Below are positions 9,635 through 17,712 of a DNA stretch of 64,000 nucleotides, piece by piece. The translations under genes were made by a program, and so were the position numbers. The notes under the pieces are model-generated. The model was not told where the DNA came from and did no database searches. It saw only the letters and a program-made list of their open reading frames with translations. The first letter of the stretch is position 1, and every line of letters starts with the position of its first letter. Source of the stretch: Brevundimonas lenta (GTDB taxonomy: Bacteria; Pseudomonadota; Alphaproteobacteria; Caulobacterales; Caulobacteraceae); assembly GCF_014196335.1 (NCBI RefSeq), contig NZ_JACIDM010000001.1, forward strand, positions 1,404,195 through 1,468,194, read 5' to 3'.

Positions 9635-10543
9635 ATGACCCACGCCCGCACGCGCTATTCCGGTCCGATCACCGAGGCCCGCGCCCATCCGCACAGCCTG
9701 GTCGAGCAGGGCTTCGCCACCGACGAGGCGCTGGCCGCCGTGCTGGACCGCTATCCGGCCGACCTGTTCGACATCAACCTGTACGACTACGACGACGAGG
9801 GTCAGGTCTCGCTGCGAACCGGCGCGCGCGGCCGCCTGAACGGCGGCGAACTGCTGGAGGCGATCCAGCAGGGCCGACTGTGGGTCAACATGCGCGAAGT
9901 CGAGACCGGTTGGCCCGAACTCTGGGCCGCCGCCATGGCCGAGTTCGGCAAGGTGCAGTCGGCCTATCCGGGCCTCCGCGCCGTCCGCAACGCCGGGCAG
10001 CTGATCCTGTCCTCGCCCAAGGCCCGCGTGCCCTATCATTTCGACGCCGCCGGCGTGGTGTTGTTCCACATGCGCGGCCGCAAGCGGGTCTTCGTCTATC
10101 CCGGCGACGAGGCGCATCTGCCCGAGCGGAACATGGAACAGGTCGTCGCCCGCCAGACGACCGAGGAGCTGCCCTACGTCCTGGCCTTCGAACAGGACGC
10201 CCAGGTCATGGATCTGGAGCCGGGGCAGGCGCTCACCTGGCCGGTCTACGCCCCGCACCGGGTCGAGAACCTCGACCGGTTCTGCGTCTCCCTGTCGATG
10301 GACTTCCAGACCTGGCCGTCGCGCTTCCGCAACGGCGCGCTCTACACCAACGCCGTGCTGCGCAGTCGGGGCGCGCGTCCGCGCATGACCGACCGTATGG
10401 CGACGCCGGAGCTGGCCGCTCGCTGGGCCGCCTCGCTGGCGCTGAAGCGGATGGGCGCGTTGAAGAGCCGACTCGAACATTTCGAGCGCGAGTTCGAGCC
10501 CGAGGTCGGTGTCGCCGACGGGGCGGGGGCGCTGCGCGCCTGA
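9635..10543 (+). CDS. Cupin/JmjC-like protein paired with the acetyltransferase
   Basis: 302 residues. The core shows a cupin-type metal site: PYHFDAAGVVLFHMRGRK near residues 127-144 (His-x-Asp) and a second strand block TWPVYAPHRVENL near 202-214, giving a possible third ligand (His). That pattern fits a 2-oxoglutarate-type or non-catalytic cupin fold. N- and C-terminal helices surround it, and the C-terminus is a charged helix (LKRMGALKSRLEHFEREFE). The ATG at 9635 lies 8 bases after the acetyltransferase stop. Co-transcription suggests both act in the same surface-polysaccharide modification step; that is inference. No specific substrate can be named. Confidence 0.7.
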   Translation: MTHARTRYSGPITEARAHPHSLVEQGFATDEALAAVLDRYPADLFDINLYDYDDEGQVSLRTGARGRLNGGELLEAIQQGRLWVNMREVETGWPELWAAAMAEFGKVQSAYPGLRAVRNAGQLILSSPKARVPYHFDAAGVVLFHMRGRKRVFVYPGDEAHLPERNMEQVVARQTTEELPYVLAFEQDAQVMDLEPGQALTWPVYAPHRVENLDRFCVSLSMDFQTWPSRFRNGALYTNAVLRSRGARPRMTDRMATPELAARWAASLALKRMGALKSRLEHFEREFEPEVGVADGAGALRA

Positions 10544-10604
10544 CAAGCTTGTCAGAGGTCGTCTGTCCCGCCCGCCACGCCTGGGTTTCCGACCGCTACC
10601 TTAC

Positions 10605-10624
10605 ATCGAGGTCATGACCTCGAT
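10605..10624. promoter_or_regulatory. 20-bp perfect palindrome, candidate operator
   Basis: The 20 bases at 10605-10624 are their own reverse complement (half-site ATCGAGGTCA). The palindrome sits 67 bases upstream of the GIN-domain gene and 61 bases after the cupin gene stop. It has no T-tract and no loop, so it is a better operator for a dimeric regulator than a terminator. The regulator is unknown. Confidence 0.55.
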
Positions 10625-10691
10625 TTAAAGTGACTCAGAGCGGGAGCCGCCGCACCTTTCCGTCACATTCGGGCAAGGGAGCTCCCACCAC

Positions 10692-11576
10692 ATGAAACTC
10701 GCTATCGCATCCGCCGTATCCGCCGTCGCACTGGCCGCCGTCGCCGGCCCGGCCCTCGCCAAGGGGCCTGAGGTCGAGATCCGCTACGCCGTGGCCCGCG
10801 TCGCGGTCATCGTCGAGGATCGCACCGACGTCGCCGTCGAGGTCGAGCAGGGCAATTCGCGCCTGCCGCAGATCACTGTGACCCGCGAAGGCAATGAAGT
10901 CCGCATCAACGGCGGCCTGCGCCGCGGCAGCGTGTTCGGCGGCAACGACGGCATCCGCAGCTGCCATAACGGCAGCGGCGAGCGCGCCGGCGAAGGCGCC
11001 TGGGCGGAGGTCCGCGACATCGGCCGGGTCAACCTGGCCGACGCCCCGCTGATCGTGATCCGCACCCCGCGCGATGTGAACGTCAACGCCCAGGGCGCGG
11101 TGTTCGGCTCGGTCGGCCGCGGCGCCACCTCGGTGGATCTGGGCAACGGCGGCTGCGGCGCCTGGGACATCGCCAACGTCGAAGGTCCGCTGTCGCTGAG
11201 CATCGGCGGGTCGGGCGACATGCGCGCCGGAACCTCGTCGTCGCTGGAAGTCGCCATCGGCGGCTCGGGTTCGGTCACGGCCGGCGCCACGCGCGGCCTG
11301 GATGTCGCCATCGGCGGTTCGGGCGATGTGGTCGTGGCGCGCATCGACGGTCCGCTGGACATCTCGATCGGCGGCTCGGGCGACGTGAACGTCCGCGACG
11401 GGACCTCGCCCACTGTTGACGTCAGCATCGCCGGTTCGGGCGACGTCCAGTTCGGCGGCGTGGCCGGTGATGTCGACGTCTCGATCGTGGGCGGCGGCGA
11501 TGTGAACATCGCCCGCGCCACCGGCTCGGTCAGCCGCTCCATCATGGGCGGTGGAGACGTTCGCATCGGCAGCTGA
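10692..11576 (+). CDS. GIN-domain (DUF2807-type) exported protein
   Basis: 294 residues with a clear signal peptide (ending AGPALA). The N-terminal third (to about 130) is a beta-rich domain with a Cys pair (RSCHNG and NGGCGAWD). The C-terminal half is built of repeats containing IGGSGD, IAGSGD or VGGGD about every 19-21 residues, at least seven times, as in the head-GIN/DUF2807 beta-helix. Such domains occur in cell-surface or periplasmic proteins of Bacteroidota and Caulobacterales with no established function. The ATG is preceded by GGGAGC. A 20-bp palindrome lies upstream and a strong terminator downstream, so it is a single-gene unit. Confidence 0.8.
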   Translation: MKLAIASAVSAVALAAVAGPALAKGPEVEIRYAVARVAVIVEDRTDVAVEVEQGNSRLPQITVTREGNEVRINGGLRRGSVFGGNDGIRSCHNGSGERAGEGAWAEVRDIGRVNLADAPLIVIRTPRDVNVNAQGAVFGSVGRGATSVDLGNGGCGAWDIANVEGPLSLSIGGSGDMRAGTSSSLEVAIGGSGSVTAGATRGLDVAIGGSGDVVVARIDGPLDISIGGSGDVNVRDGTSPTVDVSIAGSGDVQFGGVAGDVDVSIVGGGDVNIARATGSVSRSIMGGGDVRIGS

Positions 11577-11600
11577 GTCCCTGCAGCTGCCGTGACGGAG

Positions 11601-11635
11601 AAGGCCCGGGAGCGTGGAACCCCCCGGGCCTTTTT
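11601..11635 (+). terminator. Terminator of the GIN-domain gene
   Basis: The stem AAGGCCCGGG (11601-11610) pairs with CCCGGGCCTT (11623-11632) and continues into a T-run (11631-11635). It begins 24 bases after the gene's stop. Confidence 0.9.
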
Positions 11636-11666
11636 CGCGCCCGCCGTTCAGTCGTTGCGGGCAACG

Positions 11667-11699
11667 AAAAGCCCCGGCGGATCGCTCCGCCGGGGCTTC
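11667..11699 (-). terminator. Terminator of the first outer-membrane protein gene (duplicated element)
   Basis: GCCCCGGCGGA (11671-11681) pairs with TCCGCCGGGGC (11686-11696). On the minus strand it is followed by TTTT (plus-strand AAAA, 11667-11670). A 40-base stretch including it (11658-11697) is identical at 12728-12767, behind the paralogous gene. Confidence 0.88.
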
Positions 11700-11721
11700 T
11701 GTCGTTCAACGCTGATAGCGC

Positions 11722-12501
11722 TTAGGGGGCGACCGAGAAGTCGGTCAGGAAGCCGACAGCGCCGGTCACGCCGCCGAGCTTGCGGCCCAGGTCCGCGCCC
11801 GAACGGTCACGGGCCTTCAGGTCGCCGCCGAAGCTGATGCGAACGCCGAGCGAGAAGGTGTCGATGTCCAGGTCGGCGTCGTCCAGCGAGACGCGATCCC
11901 AGCCGCCGAAGACGCTGACCGGCGAACCGGCGAACTTGTACTCGCCGCCCACGCCGTAGGTCAGGGCCTCGGTGTCGAAGCCGTCGAAGTCGATCGAGTT
12001 GTAGCCGGCGTTGGCGTCGATGCGCAGGTCAGGCGTGACGAAGTAGCCAACGTCGGCGCCGAGGGTCCAAACGTCGACGTTCTTGACGGTGCCGTACGAG
12101 GCCACGCCGCCGACGGTCGCGTTGCCGAGGTAAGTCTGGGCCTGGGCGCCGACGGTCCACAGGGTGTCGCCGACGTCGGTGCCCGAGACGAAGCCGCCGG
12201 CGCGCACATTGCCGAACTCGCGGGTCACGTGGACGGAGCCCGAGACGTCGACGTTGTCGCCGAAGTCGGCGTCGGAATCCGCATAGGTCACCTGGGTGGC
12301 GCCGGTCAGGGTCCAGTCACCGACCACGGTGGCGACCGAGACGTCGCCCACGGCGCCTTCGCCTTCGGCTTCGAACGGGCCGATGTCAGCCTGGCTGTTT
12401 GCGTAGGCGATGCCGGCCGAACCGACGGTGGCGCCGTCCTGGGCGAGAGCGGGGGCGGCGGCGAGGGCGGCCACGGCGGCGGTGGCGAGGAAGAGAGACT
12501 T
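11722..12501 (-). CDS. Outer-membrane beta-barrel protein, copy 1
   Basis: 259 residues from the GTG at 12501. A signal peptide KSLFLATAAVAALAAAPALA is nearly identical to that of the paralogue at 12794-13564. The mature protein alternates polar and hydrophobic residues with frequent aromatic girdle residues, as in porin-like barrels (VWTLGADVGYFVTPDLRI; FGGWDRVSLDDADLDIDTF). The conserved element RSGADLG occurs near the C-terminus. An in-frame ATG at 12519 with GGAGAA close by is an alternative start, but the paralogue has no such ATG and starts at the equivalent GTG. It has its own duplicated terminator and promoter region. It is probably a porin or adhesin-like barrel; the specific family was not recognised. 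Confidence 0.75.
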   Translation of the reverse strand, partial: KSLFLATAAVAALAAAPALAQDGATVGSAGIAYANSQADIGPFEAEGEGAVGDVSVATVVGDWTLTGATQVTYADSDADFGDNVDVSGSVHVTREFGNVRAGGFVSGTDVGDTLWTVGAQAQTYLGNATVGGVASYGTVKNVDVWTLGADVGYFVTPDLRIDANAGYNSIDFDGFDTEALTYGVGGEYKFAGSPVSVFGGWDRVSLDDADLDIDTFSLGVRISFGGDLKARDRSGADLGRKLGGVTGAVGFLTDFSVAP

Positions 12502-12519
12502 CACTGTTGTGATTTCCAT

Positions 12520-12685
12520 TGTTCTCCGGCGTCGGGGGTCGCGCCGGTATACGGTGGAGCTATCAGCCGGCTCTCTGGCTTGGCCATTACAAAGCCGTCA
12601 TAAAACAGTGACTTGTGTGGGTTGTGGCGCTTGCGTCACGCAATGTGGCGGTGGTGCGGCGCATGTGCGGACTTATAGCGCCGCT
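12520..12685 (-). repeat. Promoter/5' UTR region of copy 1, duplicated upstream of copy 2
   Basis: About 165 bases upstream of copy 1 are highly similar to 13580-13745 upstream of copy 2. Shared blocks include GCGCCGGTATACGGTGGAGC, CTTGGCCATTACAAA and TTGCGTCACGCA. Conservation of a non-coding stretch at this level suggests recent duplication or a retained promoter and leader. The remaining bases up to 12727 hold no gene I can support. Confidence 0.8.
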
Positions 12686-12736
12686 ACCTCAATCTCCCGT
12701 AATAAACTTGCCTGTCCGGGCCTGTTCCGGGCAACG

Positions 12737-12768
12737 AAAAGCCCCGGCGGATCGCTCCGCCGGGGCTC
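12737..12768 (-). terminator. Terminator of the second outer-membrane protein gene (duplicated element)
   Basis: The stem GCCCCGGCGGA/TCCGCCGGGGC (12741-12766) has AAAA on the plus strand at 12737-12740, giving a T-run for minus-strand transcripts. It is identical to the element at 11667-11699. Confidence 0.88.
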
Positions 12769-12793
12769 CCATGCCTTCGGGACTGGAGGGTCC

Positions 12794-13564
12794 TTAGAAG
12801 ACGCTGGCCAGGCCGCCGATGCCGGCGACGGTGCGGCCCAGATCGGCGCCCGCGCGTTCGCGCGACTGCAGGTCCGTACCGAAGGTGTAGCGCAGGCCGA
12901 CGTTCAGGGTGTCGATCTGCAGGTCCAGGTCTTCCAGCTCGGCGTGGGTGTAGCCGCCCGTGATGCTGAACGGGGTGTTGGCGATCTGGTATTCGCCACC
13001 GACGTTGGCCGTCCAGGCGTCGGTGTCCAGGCCGCCCATTTCAGCGGTGGTCCAGCCGGCGCCGGCGTTCAGGCGCAGGGTGGGGCTGACATAGTAGGCG
13101 CCGTCGACGTTCAGGCTCCAGATGTCGGCGTCCACGCCTTCCGGGGTCTCGTAGGCGAAGCCGCCGGTCAGGGTGATGTTGTCGATGTAGGTCTGGGCCT
13201 GGGCGCCGAAGCTCCACAGGTTGGCTTCACCGCCGTCGGCGGCGCCGGCGAAGGTGGCGACGCGGACGTCGCCGAAGGTGCGGCTGACGTGCACGCGGCC
13301 GTTCAGGCTCGAGTCGTCGGTGCCCGGCTCGTCGCCGAGGTTGATGGTGATGCCGCCGTCGAAGCTGACGGTCCAGTCGGCCGTGACCGGGGCGGCGAAC
13401 GAAGCGTCGACGACGATCGAGTCAGCGTCGCCCGAGAAACCGGCGACGTCGGCTTCGCTGTACGTGTAGCTGGAGCCGACCGAACCGACGGCGGCGTCCT
13501 GGGCCAGGGCGGGGGCGGCGGCGAAGGCGGCCACGGCGGCCGTGGCGAGGAAGAGAGACTTCAC
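12794..13564 (-). CDS. Outer-membrane beta-barrel protein, copy 2
   Basis: 256 residues with a GTG start. The signal peptide KSLFLATAAVAAFAAAPALA is followed by a beta-rich mature region paralogous to the gene at 11722-12501. Shared features are an early SYTYSEAD/AYANSQAD block, AQAQTY in the middle, VGGEY(Q/K) and (R)(A/S)GADLGR near the C-terminus. Outside these, identity is modest while the flanking DNA is more alike, so the coding parts have diverged faster. Expected location is the outer membrane. Transcription runs from the conserved upstream region (13580-13745) into the terminator at 12737-12768. Confidence 0.75.
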   Translation of the reverse strand: MKSLFLATAAVAAFAAAPALAQDAAVGSVGSSYTYSEADVAGFSGDADSIVVDASFAAPVTADWTVSFDGGITINLGDEPGTDDSSLNGRVHVSRTFGDVRVATFAGAADGGEANLWSFGAQAQTYIDNITLTGGFAYETPEGVDADIWSLNVDGAYYVSPTLRLNAGAGWTTAEMGGLDTDAWTANVGGEYQIANTPFSITGGYTHAELEDLDLQIDTLNVGLRYTFGTDLQSRERAGADLGRTVAGIGGLASVF

Positions 13565-13579
13565 TGTTCTATTATCCGT

Positions 13580-13745
13580 TGTCTCCGGCGTCGGGGAGTC
13601 GCGCCGGTATACGGTGGAGCTATCAGCGGCCTCTCAGGCTTGGCCATTACAAACCCGTCACAAAACAGCGGCTTGTACGCACTGTTGCCCTTGCGTCACG
13701 CATTGTGGCGCAGATGCGGCACACGTGTGGACGTATAGTGCCGTT
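13580..13745 (-). repeat. Promoter/5' UTR region of copy 2, partner of 12520-12685
   Basis: A direct copy of the block upstream of the first barrel gene, with scattered substitutions. The two units repeat with a period of about 1.06 kb. Confidence 0.8.
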
Positions 13746-14184
13746 CGTTCAACCGGACGTCATAAACCGGGGGTAGAGCGCTGCGCCGGCGCCCCTGGCG
13801 CGAGTTCGGGGCAATCGCCGACCCGGTTCGGACGCACTCTATATCTATGTAAGGGGAGGGCTCCTGCCGGGATCGGGCGGATGTCCGAAGAATAAGGCCC
13901 TGCCTCGTTTTCGCCGCTTGACGAGAAGGGACTCAATCGGCATAAGCCCCCACTCTTGTTGGACCGGCTGTGCACCCCCGGGTGCAGACGCGGTCCGCAG
14001 GAACGACCTGAGTTACTGTTCTTTGCAGCGCTTCAGGACTTCAGCGGCCTTCGCGGGTGACCTGCGTGGGCCGATCGTTTTTGCGGACGTGCGTACTCTG
14101 AGGGCTTCTCGAAAGCCCAAGGACTCCGGTCTTTGAAATGGTTCACAGGGACGCAGGTTCGCCTGCTTGGGAATAGCTACCGAT
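13746..14184 (+). other. Gene-free region holding the S10 operon promoter and leader
   Basis: No reading frame here is convincing. The stretch separates the minus-strand barrel gene from rpsJ and must contain the main promoter of the S10 operon. AT-richer sequence near 13840-13855 (CTCTATATCTATGTAAG) is a possible -10 region, but I cannot fix a promoter. A structured hairpin lies at 13961-13996. Confidence 0.6.
13961..13996 (+). promoter_or_regulatory. Two-tiered hairpin in the S10 operon leader
   Basis: The outer stem is GGACCG (13961-13966) with CGGTCC (13991-13996). The inner stem is TGCACCC (13971-13977) with GGGTGCA (13980-13986), separated by four-base internal loops. No T-run follows, so it is not a simple terminator. 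It lies about 190 bases before rpsJ. By analogy with the L4-regulated S10 leader of E. coli it may be regulatory, but structure and sequence are not those of the enteric leader. Confidence 0.45.
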
Positions 14185-14490
14185 ATGGATCAAAGCATCC
14201 GCATCAGGCTCAAGGCCTTCGATCACCGCGTCCTCGACTTTTCGACGCGCGAGATCGTCAACACCGCCAAGCGCACGGGCGCGACCGTTCGTGGTCCGAT
14301 CCCGCTGCCGACCCTGATCGAAAAGTTCACCGTGAACCGCTCTCCGCACGTCGATAAGAAGTCGCGCGAGCAGTTTGAAATCCGCACGCACAAACGCGTG
14401 CTCGACATCGTCGACCCCACCCCGCAGACCGTGGACGCGCTCATGAAGCTCGACCTGTCCGCCGGCGTGGACGTCGAGATCAAGATCTAA
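14185..14490 (+). CDS. rpsJ: 30S ribosomal protein S10
   Basis: 101 residues, full length. It is a 3'-major-domain protein of the 30S subunit and also the NusE partner in antitermination. The S10 signature [20 protein letters not shown] is intact. The start [17 protein letters not shown] at 14185 matches the family; an upstream in-frame GTG-like extension is not conserved. It is the first gene of the S10 operon, 20 bases before rplC, after a long leader. Confidence 0.98.
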   Translation: MDQSIRIRLKAFDHRVLDFSTREIVNTAKRTGATVRGPIPLPTLIEKFTVNRSPHVDKKSREQFEIRTHKRVLDIVDPTPQTVDALMKLDLSAGVDVEIKI

Positions 14491-14510
14491 GAAGAAAGAG
14501 GCGGGATCCG

Positions 14511-15266
14511 ATGCGCACGGGCGTGATCGCCAAGAAGCTGGGCATGACCCGCGTGTTCGCCGATGACGGCGCGCACGTTCCGGTCACTGTGCTGCAGCTC
14601 GACGGCTGCCAGGTCGTCGGCCAACGTACCCAGGAGCGTGACGGCTACGTCGCTCTCCAGCTGGGCGCTGGCACCAAAAAGGCCAAGAACACCAACAAGG
14701 CTCAACGCGAAGCTTTCGCGAAGCTGGAAGTGGAACCGAAGGCCTATGTCACTGAATTCCGCATCGATGCGGACGCGATGATGGATGTGGGCTCCGAGTT
14801 CTCGGCTGACCACTTCGTCGCCGGCCAGAAGGTCGATGTCCAGGCCGAGACCATCGGTAAGGGCTTCGCCGGCGCCATGAAGCGCTGGAACTTCGGCGGT
14901 CTTCGCGCCACGCACGGTGTGTCGGTCTCGCACCGCTCGCACGGTTCGACGGGTAACCGTCAGGACCCGGGCCGTACGTTCCCGGGCAAGAAGATGGCCG
15001 GCCACCTCGGTCAGGAAGTCGTCACGACCCAGAACCTGACCGTCTTCCGCGTCGACGCCGACCGCGGCCTGATCATGATCAAGGGCGCTGTCCCCGGTCA
15101 CGAAGGCACGTGGGTCAAGATCCGCGACGCCGTGAAGAAGGCCCGTCCGGCCGACGCTCCCTTCCCGGGCGGCGTCAAGTCGAGCAAGGCCGCGGCTGCT
15201 CAACCCGCTGAGACGCCGGCTGAAGAAGCCCCGGCCGTCGAAGCGACCGAAGGCGGTGAAGCGTAA
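14511..15266 (+). CDS. rplC: 50S ribosomal protein L3
   Basis: 251 residues; the core is about 210 and the last 35 form an Ala/Glu/Pro-rich acidic tail ([17 protein letters not shown]) as seen in other Caulobacterales. L3 nucleates 50S assembly at the 3' end of 23S rRNA. The start is [16 protein letters not shown]. The family block [20 protein letters not shown], which reaches the peptidyl transferase centre, is intact. Its last base overlaps the start of rplD (TAATG), indicating translational coupling. Confidence 0.98.
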   Translation: MRTGVIAKKLGMTRVFADDGAHVPVTVLQLDGCQVVGQRTQERDGYVALQLGAGTKKAKNTNKAQREAFAKLEVEPKAYVTEFRIDADAMMDVGSEFSADHFVAGQKVDVQAETIGKGFAGAMKRWNFGGLRATHGVSVSHRSHGSTGNRQDPGRTFPGKKMAGHLGQEVVTTQNLTVFRVDADRGLIMIKGAVPGHEGTWVKIRDAVKKARPADAPFPGGVKSSKAAAAQPAETPAEEAPAVEATEGGEA

Positions 15267-15904
15267 TGAAACTCTCGGTCATCAAACTCGACGGCAAGGC
15301 TGCTGGCGACGTTGAGCTGTCGGACGCCGTCTTCGGCATCACCGACATCCGCGGCGACCTGCTGGCCCGTTACGTCAACTGGCAACTGGCCAAGCGCCGC
15401 GCCGGTACGCACAAGGTTCAAACCCGCAACGAGAACTCTCGTACGGGCAAGAAGATGTACAAGCAAAAGGGCACCGGCGGCGCTCGTCACGGTTCGCGCC
15501 GTGCACCGCAGTTCGTTGGTGGTTCGCGCGCCTTCGGTCCGGTCGTTCGCGACCACGGCTTCTCGCTGCCGAAGAAGGTTCGCGCCCTGGCCCTGCGTCA
15601 CGCGCTCTCGTCGAAGGCCAAGGCCGGCGACCTGGTCGTCGTCGACACCGTCTCGGTCAAGGAAGCCAAGACCGCCTCGCTGCGCGAAACCTTCGGCAAG
15701 CTGGGCTGGGCCAAGGCCCTGATCATCGCTGGTCCGGAAGTCGACGTGAACTTCGGCCTGGCCGCTCGCAACATCCCGCACATCGACGTGCTGCCGAACG
15801 CCGGCCTGAACGTCTATGACATCCTGCGGGCCGACAAGCTGGTGCTGACCAAGGCGGCTGTTGAAGCCATCGAGGCGCGCTTCTCTGTGAAGGAGGCCGC
15901 GTAA
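15266..15904 (+). CDS. rplD: 50S ribosomal protein L4
   Basis: 212 residues. L4 lines the peptide exit tunnel; in E. coli it also represses the S10 operon. The exit-tunnel loop is present ([20 protein letters not shown], followed by [15 protein letters not shown] residues). ATG overlaps the rplC stop by one base and the stop overlaps the rplW start, so rplC-rplD-rplW are translationally coupled. Whether it autoregulates through the upstream leader hairpin is unknown. Confidence 0.98.
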   Translation: MKLSVIKLDGKAAGDVELSDAVFGITDIRGDLLARYVNWQLAKRRAGTHKVQTRNENSRTGKKMYKQKGTGGARHGSRRAPQFVGGSRAFGPVVRDHGFSLPKKVRALALRHALSSKAKAGDLVVVDTVSVKEAKTASLRETFGKLGWAKALIIAGPEVDVNFGLAARNIPHIDVLPNAGLNVYDILRADKLVLTKAAVEAIEARFSVKEAA

Positions 15905-16209
15905 TGGCCGGCGCACAACCCACCGCGCGTCACTACGACACCATCCTGGCTCCGGTGATCACCGAGAAGGCCACGATCCTGTCGGAACAGAACAAGGTCG
16001 TTTTCCGCGTCGCGGACAACGCCTCGAAGGACGAGATCGCCGCTGCGGTCGAAGCCCTGTTCAAGGTCAACGTGCTGAAGGTCAACACCCTCGTCCAGAA
16101 GGGCAAGACCAAGCGTTTCCGCGGCATCATGGGCCGTCGGGTCGACATCAAAAAAGCGATCGTGACGCTGGCTGAAGGCCAGTCGATCGACGTCACCACG
16201 GGGCTCTGA
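15904..16209 (+). CDS. rplW: 50S ribosomal protein L23
   Basis: 101 residues. It sits at the polypeptide exit site and is the docking point for trigger factor and SRP. The family pattern is clear: [13 protein letters not shown] near residues 14-26 and [16 protein letters not shown] near 58-73. It overlaps rplD by one base (TAATG). A four-base gap precedes rplB. Confidence 0.98.
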   Translation: MAGAQPTARHYDTILAPVITEKATILSEQNKVVFRVADNASKDEIAAAVEALFKVNVLKVNTLVQKGKTKRFRGIMGRRVDIKKAIVTLAEGQSIDVTTGL

Positions 16210-16213
16210 TCAG

Positions 16214-17047
16214 ATGGCCTTGAAGACTTACAATCCGACGTCGCCGGGCCGCCGCGCCCTGGTGCTGATCGACCGCTCGGAGCTCCACAAGGGCCGTCCC
16301 GAGAAGTCGCTGACCGAAGGCCTGACCAAGTCGGGCGGACGCGGTCAGGGCGGTCGTATCGCCGTTCGCTTCCGCGGCGGCGGCGCCAAAACGCTGTACC
16401 GCAAGATCGACTTCAAGCGTCGCAAGTTCGCCTCGGCGACCGTCGAACGCCTGGAATACGATCCGAACCGCACCGCCTTCATCGCCCTCATCACCTATGA
16501 GGACGGCGAAAAGGCCTACATCATCGCGCCGCAACGCCTGAAGGCGGGCGACATGGTCGTGGCTGGTGAAAAGGTCGACGTGAAGCCGGGCAACGCCATG
16601 CCGCTGCGTTCGATGCCGGTGGGTACGATCATCCACAACATCGAAATGAAGCCGGGCAAGGGCGCCCAGCTGGCCCGTTCGGCCGGCGCCTACGCCCAGC
16701 TGGTCGGTCGCGATCAGGGCTACGCCCAGATCCGTCTCGGCTCGGGCGAGCTTCGCATGGTCCTGGACGGCTGCATGGCCACGGTGGGCGCGGTTTCGAA
16801 CCCCGACCACATGAACCAGAACCTCGGCAAGGCCGGTCGCAAGCGTCACATGGGCTTCCGTCCGCACGTTCGCGGCGTCGCCATGAACCCGATCGACCAC
16901 CCGCACGGTGGTGGTGAAGGCCGGACCTCTGGTGGTCGCACCCCGGTTACGCCGTGGGGCAAGGACACCAAGGGGACCCGGACCCGCAAGAACAAGGCTA
17001 CGGACAAGTTCATCATCCGTACCCGCCACGTTAAGAAGGCTCGCTAA
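16214..17047 (+). CDS. rplB: 50S ribosomal protein L2
   Basis: 277 residues, full length. It is required for subunit association and peptidyl-transferase activity. The strongly conserved C-terminal block around [20 protein letters not shown] includes the functionally critical His. The start is [20 protein letters not shown]. Spacing is 4 bases after rplW and 2 bases before rpsS. Confidence 0.98.
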   Translation: MALKTYNPTSPGRRALVLIDRSELHKGRPEKSLTEGLTKSGGRGQGGRIAVRFRGGGAKTLYRKIDFKRRKFASATVERLEYDPNRTAFIALITYEDGEKAYIIAPQRLKAGDMVVAGEKVDVKPGNAMPLRSMPVGTIIHNIEMKPGKGAQLARSAGAYAQLVGRDQGYAQIRLGSGELRMVLDGCMATVGAVSNPDHMNQNLGKAGRKRHMGFRPHVRGVAMNPIDHPHGGGEGRTSGGRTPVTPWGKDTKGTRTRKNKATDKFIIRTRHVKKAR

Positions 17048-17049
17048 GA

Positions 17050-17328
17050 ATGGCCCGCTCCTCCTGGAAAGGCCCGTTTGTCGACGGGTATCTGCTCAAG
17101 AAGGCCGACGCCGTTCAGACGTCGGGCCGCAAGGACGTGATCAAGACCTGGTCGCGCCGCTCCACCATCCTGCCGCAGTTCGTGGGCCTGACTTTCGGCG
17201 TCCACAACGGCCAGAAGCACGTTCCCGTGTCGGTCTCTGAAGAGATGGTCGGCATGAAGTTCGGCGAGTTCGCCCCGACCCGGAACTTCCCGGGCCACGC
17301 GGCGGACAAGAAGGCCAAGAGGAAGTAA
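17050..17328 (+). CDS. rpsS: 30S ribosomal protein S19
   Basis: 92 residues. It forms part of the 30S head next to S13 and contacts the A-site tRNA and the B1 bridge. The starts and blocks match the family: [38 protein letters not shown], and [11 protein letters not shown] at the end. It lies 2 bases after rplB and 3 bases before rplV. Confidence 0.98.
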   Translation: MARSSWKGPFVDGYLLKKADAVQTSGRKDVIKTWSRRSTILPQFVGLTFGVHNGQKHVPVSVSEEMVGMKFGEFAPTRNFPGHAADKKAKRK

Positions 17329-17331
17329 TCC

Positions 17332-17712
17332 ATGGCCCAGACCAAGAACCCCCGTCGGGTCGCCCCGACCGAAGCCCGCGCCAAGCTGGTAAACGTCCGG
17401 ATCAGCCCTCAGAAGCTGAACCTGGTCGCCCAGTCGATCCGCGGCCTGCCGGTGCAGAAGGCGCTGAACGAGCTGGAATTCAGCCGTAAGCGCATCGCCA
17501 CCGACGTCCGCAAGGTCCTGTATTCGGCCGTCTCGAACGCCGAAAACAACCACAACCTCGACATCGACAACCTCGTCGTCGCCGAGGCCTTCGTGGGCAA
17601 GAACCTGGTGATGAAGCGTTTCGCGAGCCGCGCTCGTGGCCGCTCGTCGCGCATCCTGAAACCTTTCGCGGAGATCACCATCGTGGTCCGCGAAGCTGGT
17701 GAGGCCGCCTGA
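17332..17712 (+). CDS. rplV: 50S ribosomal protein L22
   Basis: 126 residues. It spans the exit tunnel with a long beta-hairpin, here [19 protein letters not shown] near residues 86-104. The N-terminal core [16 protein letters not shown] is standard. Macrolide-resistance positions in the hairpin look like normal wild type for the class. The stop overlaps the rpsC start by one base (TGATG). Confidence 0.98.
   Translation: MAQTKNPRRVAPTEARAKLVNVRISPQKLNLVAQSIRGLPVQKALNELEFSRKRIATDVRKVLYSAVSNAENNHNLDIDNLVVAEAFVGKNLVMKRFASRARGRSSRILKPFAEITIVVREAGEAA

Noticed and set aside
10692..11576. Tandem DNA repeat or CRISPR-like array in the GIN-domain gene
   Set aside because: The periodicity is in the protein (IGGSGD), the DNA repeats are imperfect and in frame; no direct-repeat/spacer structure.
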